DNA from: JALZAA01 sp046724655
Lineage (GTDB): Bacteria; Actinomycetota; Acidimicrobiia; IMCC26256; JACDBD01
Assembly: GCA_046724655.1 (NCBI GenBank)
Contig: JBKOWY010000047.1
Span: 1-8,095, forward strand
Length of the DNA stretch: 8,095 nucleotides
Direction: 5' to 3'
Numbering within the stretch: the stretch's first letter is position 1; every line of letters begins with the position of its first letter. This document shows, piece by piece, positions 5,820 through 8,095 of this stretch. Made by a program: the position numbers and the translations under genes. Below the pieces are notes generated by a model. It did no database searches. It had not been told where the DNA came from and saw nothing but the letters and a program-made list of their open reading frames with translations.

Positions 5820-6746
5820 ATGGAGCTGCGCCACCTCGATACGCTGCTGGCCATCGCCGACGAGGGGTCGTTCACGGCCGCCGCCGACGCCCTGTCGACC
5901 GTGCAGTCCAACGTCTCGGCCCAGGTTCGCCAGCTCGAGGAGGAGCTCGGCGCCGAGCTCCTCGTCCGGGGCCGCCGGGGGGCAACGCTGACCGACTGCG
6001 GGGTCGCCGTCCTCGAGCGCGCCCGCCGCGTCCGGCGTGAGCTCGAAGCGATGCGCGCGGACCTGTCGATGTTGCAAGGGCTGCGCACCGGGCACGCCAG
6101 CCTCGGCATCGTCGGAACCGCCAGCCGGTGGATGATCCCCGCGCTCGTCGCCGACCTGCGCGCCGAGGCGCCCGGTGTGCAGTTGCGCATCAACGAGGGC
6201 GCGTCGGAGCGGCTCGCGTCCGAGGTCCTCGGCGGCGAGCTCGCGCAGGCGATCGTCACCGAGCCGATGACCTCGCCTCGCCTCGCGGTCGAGCACCTGC
6301 TCGACGAGACGCTCCTCGGCTTGGTGCCGGCCGGCGCGTCCGACCTCGGGCCCGAGCCCGTCCCGCTGTCGCGCCTCGCCGAGCTGCCGATCATCCTTCC
6401 GCCGGTGGGGAACCCGCTCCGTCGCGAGGTCGACGAGGCCGCCGCCGCGGCCGGGTTGACCCTCTCGGTCCCGGTCGAAGTCGAGGGCATCAGGCTCATC
6501 GCCGACATGGTCGCCGCCGGCGGCGGGGCTTCGGTGCTGCCGGAGACGGCCATCCCACCCGAGCTCGGGGGAGTGCGGCGCGTCGAGTTGCGGGAAGTTC
6601 CACCCCGGCGCCTCGGTCTCATCACCGCCCGTGAGTCATATCTGTCACTGGCCGACCATGCGGTGCGGGACGGCGTACACCGGTTGGTCGCGCGTCACGA
6701 GCAGGAGAACGCGAAGCGCAAGATTGCGGCCGGCGCCGCGGGCTAG
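5820..6746 (+). CDS. LysR-type transcriptional regulator
   Basis: A 308-aa regulator of standard LysR length. The N-terminal winged helix-turn-helix is clear: LDTLLAIADEGSFTAAADAL (6-25), then QSNVSAQVRQLEEELGAELL (29-48) and the wing ending RRGATLTDCG (52-61). A linker helix (about 62-88) leads to the effector-binding domain, starting LGIVGTASRWMIPALVADL (95-113), with family-typical later segments such as GLVPAGASDLG, LPIILPPVGNPLR and MVAAGGGASVLPE. The effector cannot be told. ATG 5820 is preferred over in-frame GTG 5775 because GGGAG lies just before it (5812-5816) and the LysR domain begins right there. LysR genes usually regulate a divergent neighbour; here that neighbour is whiB, an unusual partner. 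The Lys/Ala-rich C-terminus (after about 290) looks like a disordered tail. Confidence 0.93.
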   Translation: MELRHLDTLLAIADEGSFTAAADALSTVQSNVSAQVRQLEEELGAELLVRGRRGATLTDCGVAVLERARRVRRELEAMRADLSMLQGLRTGHASLGIVGTASRWMIPALVADLRAEAPGVQLRINEGASERLASEVLGGELAQAIVTEPMTSPRLAVEHLLDETLLGLVPAGASDLGPEPVPLSRLAELPIILPPVGNPLRREVDEAAAAAGLTLSVPVEVEGIRLIADMVAAGGGASVLPETAIPPELGGVRRVELREVPPRRLGLITARESYLSLADHAVRDGVHRLVARHEQENAKRKIAAGAAG

Positions 6747-6774
6747 CGTCACATACCGCCGCAGGGGAGCGCAC

Positions 6775-7038
6775 ATGGCCGACCAGCCGCCGAGGCAACC
6801 GCCGAGCCGGCAGAACCAGACCCGACTCATCGTCGCGTTGGTCGTCGCGGTGTTCATCGTGGTTTTCGCGCTCCAGAACCGCCACCAGACGCGCGTCAGC
6901 TTCCTGTTCTTGCACTGGGACGGCCGCGTCGTCTACGTGATCCTCGTGTCCGCGATCGCGGGCGCGATTGCGACCTGGCTCGTGCAACGGGCGCGACGGA
7001 GCCGGCGGGAGCGACGGGGGGATCGTCCCAGGGAGTAG
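6775..7038 (+). CDS. LapA-domain (DUF1049) small membrane protein
   Basis: An 87-aa protein with two hydrophobic helices (about 17-34 and 53-71) joined by FALQNRHQTRVSFLF (31-45), the diagnostic ALQN...V.F pattern of LapA-domain proteins. The N-terminus is Pro/Gln-rich and the C-terminus strongly basic (QRARRSRRERRGDRPRE), so by the positive-inside rule both ends are probably cytoplasmic. The E. coli family member LapA/YciS works with LapB in lipopolysaccharide control. Actinobacteria lack that pathway, so the role here is unknown. ATG 6775 is supported by AGGGGAG 5 nt upstream (6763-6769). It begins 28 nt after the LysR-type stop and may be cotranscribed with it. Confidence 0.85.
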   Translation: MADQPPRQPPSRQNQTRLIVALVVAVFIVVFALQNRHQTRVSFLFLHWDGRVVYVILVSAIAGAIATWLVQRARRSRRERRGDRPRE

Positions 7039-7048
7039 CGATCGGCAG

Positions 7049-7066
7049 CGCCGGCGTCAGCCGGCG
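7049..7066. terminator. Possible bidirectional stem-loop between convergent genes
   Basis: CGCCGGC (7049-7055), loop GTCA, GCCGGCG (7060-7066): a perfect 7-bp GC stem starting 11 nt after the LapA-domain stop and spanning the stop codon of the amidohydrolase gene (7057-7059). No U-run follows on either strand, so an intrinsic terminator is only possible, not shown. Confidence 0.35.
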
Positions 7067-7959
7067 AACCAGAGTCGCTCGGCATTGCCCCGAGCAACGA
7101 GATCGCGAGTCGCGGGCTGGAGTGCCTCGAAGAGCGGGTCGAACTGGCGGATGCTGCGTTCGAATTCTTCGAAGCCTCCGAGGGTGTCGGTTCCCAGCAC
7201 CAAACGCTCGGGGTGCCGGTGCAGCACCTCGAGCCATTCGGGGTTGGGTTTGCCCGGGCACACGGCCTGCTCGAGCAGCCCACGACAGGTCGAAATGGAG
7301 CCGGTCGTAACGGCTGGTCAGCTCCGTGACGATCTCCGTGCACCGATAAGCGTCCAGGCGGCGGTCCGCCCCGACGTGGCACCACACGACGGTGGTGTGC
7401 GGGTGGCGATCGAGCGCTTCGGTGAGCTCGACCAGGTACTCCCGGTCGCGCGGGCGCCCGGGTGCGCTCAGGTCCTGATGCACCGACACCGGCCAGTCGT
7501 GCTCGCGACAGAACTCGAACACGTCCTCGAGCGCCGGATGGTTGATCCGTGCGGGCTCGCCGTACGTGAGGTTGGTGAGGTCATCGTGGCGAAGCAGGAG
7601 TTCTCCGACCCGCGCCAGAACGGATACTTCTTCCACATCCGCTCGATGTCGTCGACTGCAAGCCGGTCGGCGGGGTCGATGCCACAGATGAGCGGCGCGA
7701 GGCGACGCTGATCCTCCGGAGGAAGGTCGACGACGAGATCGGCGACCAGCTGATCCGTGAGCGAAAAGTGGATGCAAGGGGCGTTGTCGTCGAGGTAGTA
7801 ACCGGGCTTCTTCGGCTCGAACGCCGGCCATGTCTTCTTGATCGACATTCCGAAGACGACTGCGCCGTCGACGCCGGCGCCATCCACGGCCGCGATGACG
7901 TCCGCTCGTGATGGCCTCCGCTGGCGGAAATCCACCAAGTGGACGTGGCTGTCGATCAT
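7057..7959 (-). pseudogene. Amidohydrolase-family gene with two compensating frameshifts
   Basis: Metal-dependent hydrolase of the amidohydrolase_2/ACMSD-like TIM-barrel type. The first part (codons 1-112 from ATG 7959) has the metal-binding HxH, DSHVHLVDF (3-11). At 7621-7623 homology jumps to the next frame, where RHDDLTNLTYGEPAR, VSVHQD, WCHVGADRR and DLSW continue the fold for 114 codons (7621-7280). Near 7279-7281 (CCC on the plus strand) it jumps back, giving LLEQAVCPGKPNPEW, LVLGTDTLGG (conserved Asp) and the C-terminus to TGA 7057. One base appears missing at the first site and one extra at the second. Repaired, the protein would be 300 aa, normal for the family. As read, translation from ATG 7959 stops after 163 aa at 7468 and lacks most metal ligands. 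Either a recent pseudogene or sequence error. The ATG overlaps the upstream stop as ATGA. Confidence 0.85.
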
Positions 7960-8095
7960 CGCCGCTCGCCCACCGGCGGTTCGAGGAGCAGCCGGGTGCC
8001 GGCCACGATCCGTTCGCCGAGGCGGCCGTCACCGGTGACGTCCGCTTCGAGGCGGTCGACGCCGGGCGGCAGATCGGGACGGTGCTCGAGCTTGA
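7956..8095 (-). CDS. C-terminal end of an unrecognised protein (cut by right edge)
   Basis: The last 45 codons of a gene entering from the right edge, in the frame that reads AAG at 8093-8091 and ends in TGA at 7958-7956. The visible tail contains PPGVDRLEADVTGDGRLG and ERIVAGTRLLLEPPVGERR, a plausible folded C-terminus with a final beta-strand, but I do not recognise the family. It is called coding because the other two frames either stop within the visible part or give low-complexity translation, and because the stop overlaps the amidohydrolase ATG in a coupled ATGA. It is probably the first-transcribed partner of that gene. Confidence 0.55.
   Translation of the reverse strand, partial: KLEHRPDLPPGVDRLEADVTGDGRLGERIVAGTRLLLEPPVGERR

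Noticed and set aside
7279..7623. Programmed ribosomal frameshifting in the amidohydrolase.
   Set aside because: Two opposite shifts would be needed, no slippery heptamer is evident at either site, and the family has no such recoding that I know of.
6896..8032. A 378-codon minus-strand frame that an automatic caller could take as the amidohydrolase gene.
   Set aside because: Only its middle (7621-7280) matches the family. Its first about 135 codons and its tail are Arg-rich shadow; the true N- and C-terminal parts lie in a different frame.
1..8095. CRISPR arrays, tRNA or rRNA genes, transposases, phage or defence genes.
   Set aside because: Read on both strands by eye; no regular direct-repeat array, cloverleaf, rRNA segment, terminal inverted repeats or relevant domain motifs were seen.

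Overview
The window is high-GC, gene-dense bacterial chromosome with short intergenic gaps and strong Shine-Dalgarno sites. A WhiB-family iron-sulfur regulator, a family essentially restricted to Actinobacteria and their phages, points to an actinobacterium. The SCO6745-type and PAC2-type genes fit this. An Acidimicrobiia-like lineage is my guess from general impression, not something the sequence proves.

Layout. Positions 1-2437 (minus strand) look like one transcription unit: a fumarylacetoacetate hydrolase (FAH) family enzyme, then an SCO6745-family protein, then a PAC2-family protein cut by the left edge. Gaps are 45 and 31 nt. Divergent from it, at 2558-4134 (plus), is a two-gene ABC exporter: an ATPase and an ABC-2 type permease overlapping by 4 nt. 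The 120-bp divergent spacer holds two inverted repeats. Converging on the exporter is an aminoglycoside/choline-kinase-like phosphotransferase (4158-5210, minus), preceded upstream by whiB (5278-5628, minus). A 19-bp-arm inverted repeat lies between those two. A LysR-type regulator (5820-6746, plus) is divergent from whiB across 191 bp and is followed by a small two-helix LapA-domain membrane protein (6775-7038, plus). The right end (minus) holds an amidohydrolase-family gene broken by two mutually compensating one-base shifts, overlapping by 4 nt the end of an unrecognised gene cut by the right edge.

How the genes fit together. The FAH-family enzyme, phosphotransferase and amidohydrolase are all families common in organic-acid and aromatic or acyl-CoA catabolism of soil and aquatic actinobacteria, but nothing ties them into one pathway. 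The LysR and WhiB genes share a regulatory region. I see no CRISPR array, tRNA, rRNA, insertion sequence, prophage or defence system. Apart from the frameshifted amidohydrolase and the inverted repeats this looks like ordinary core or near-core chromosome, and I found no convincing new system.
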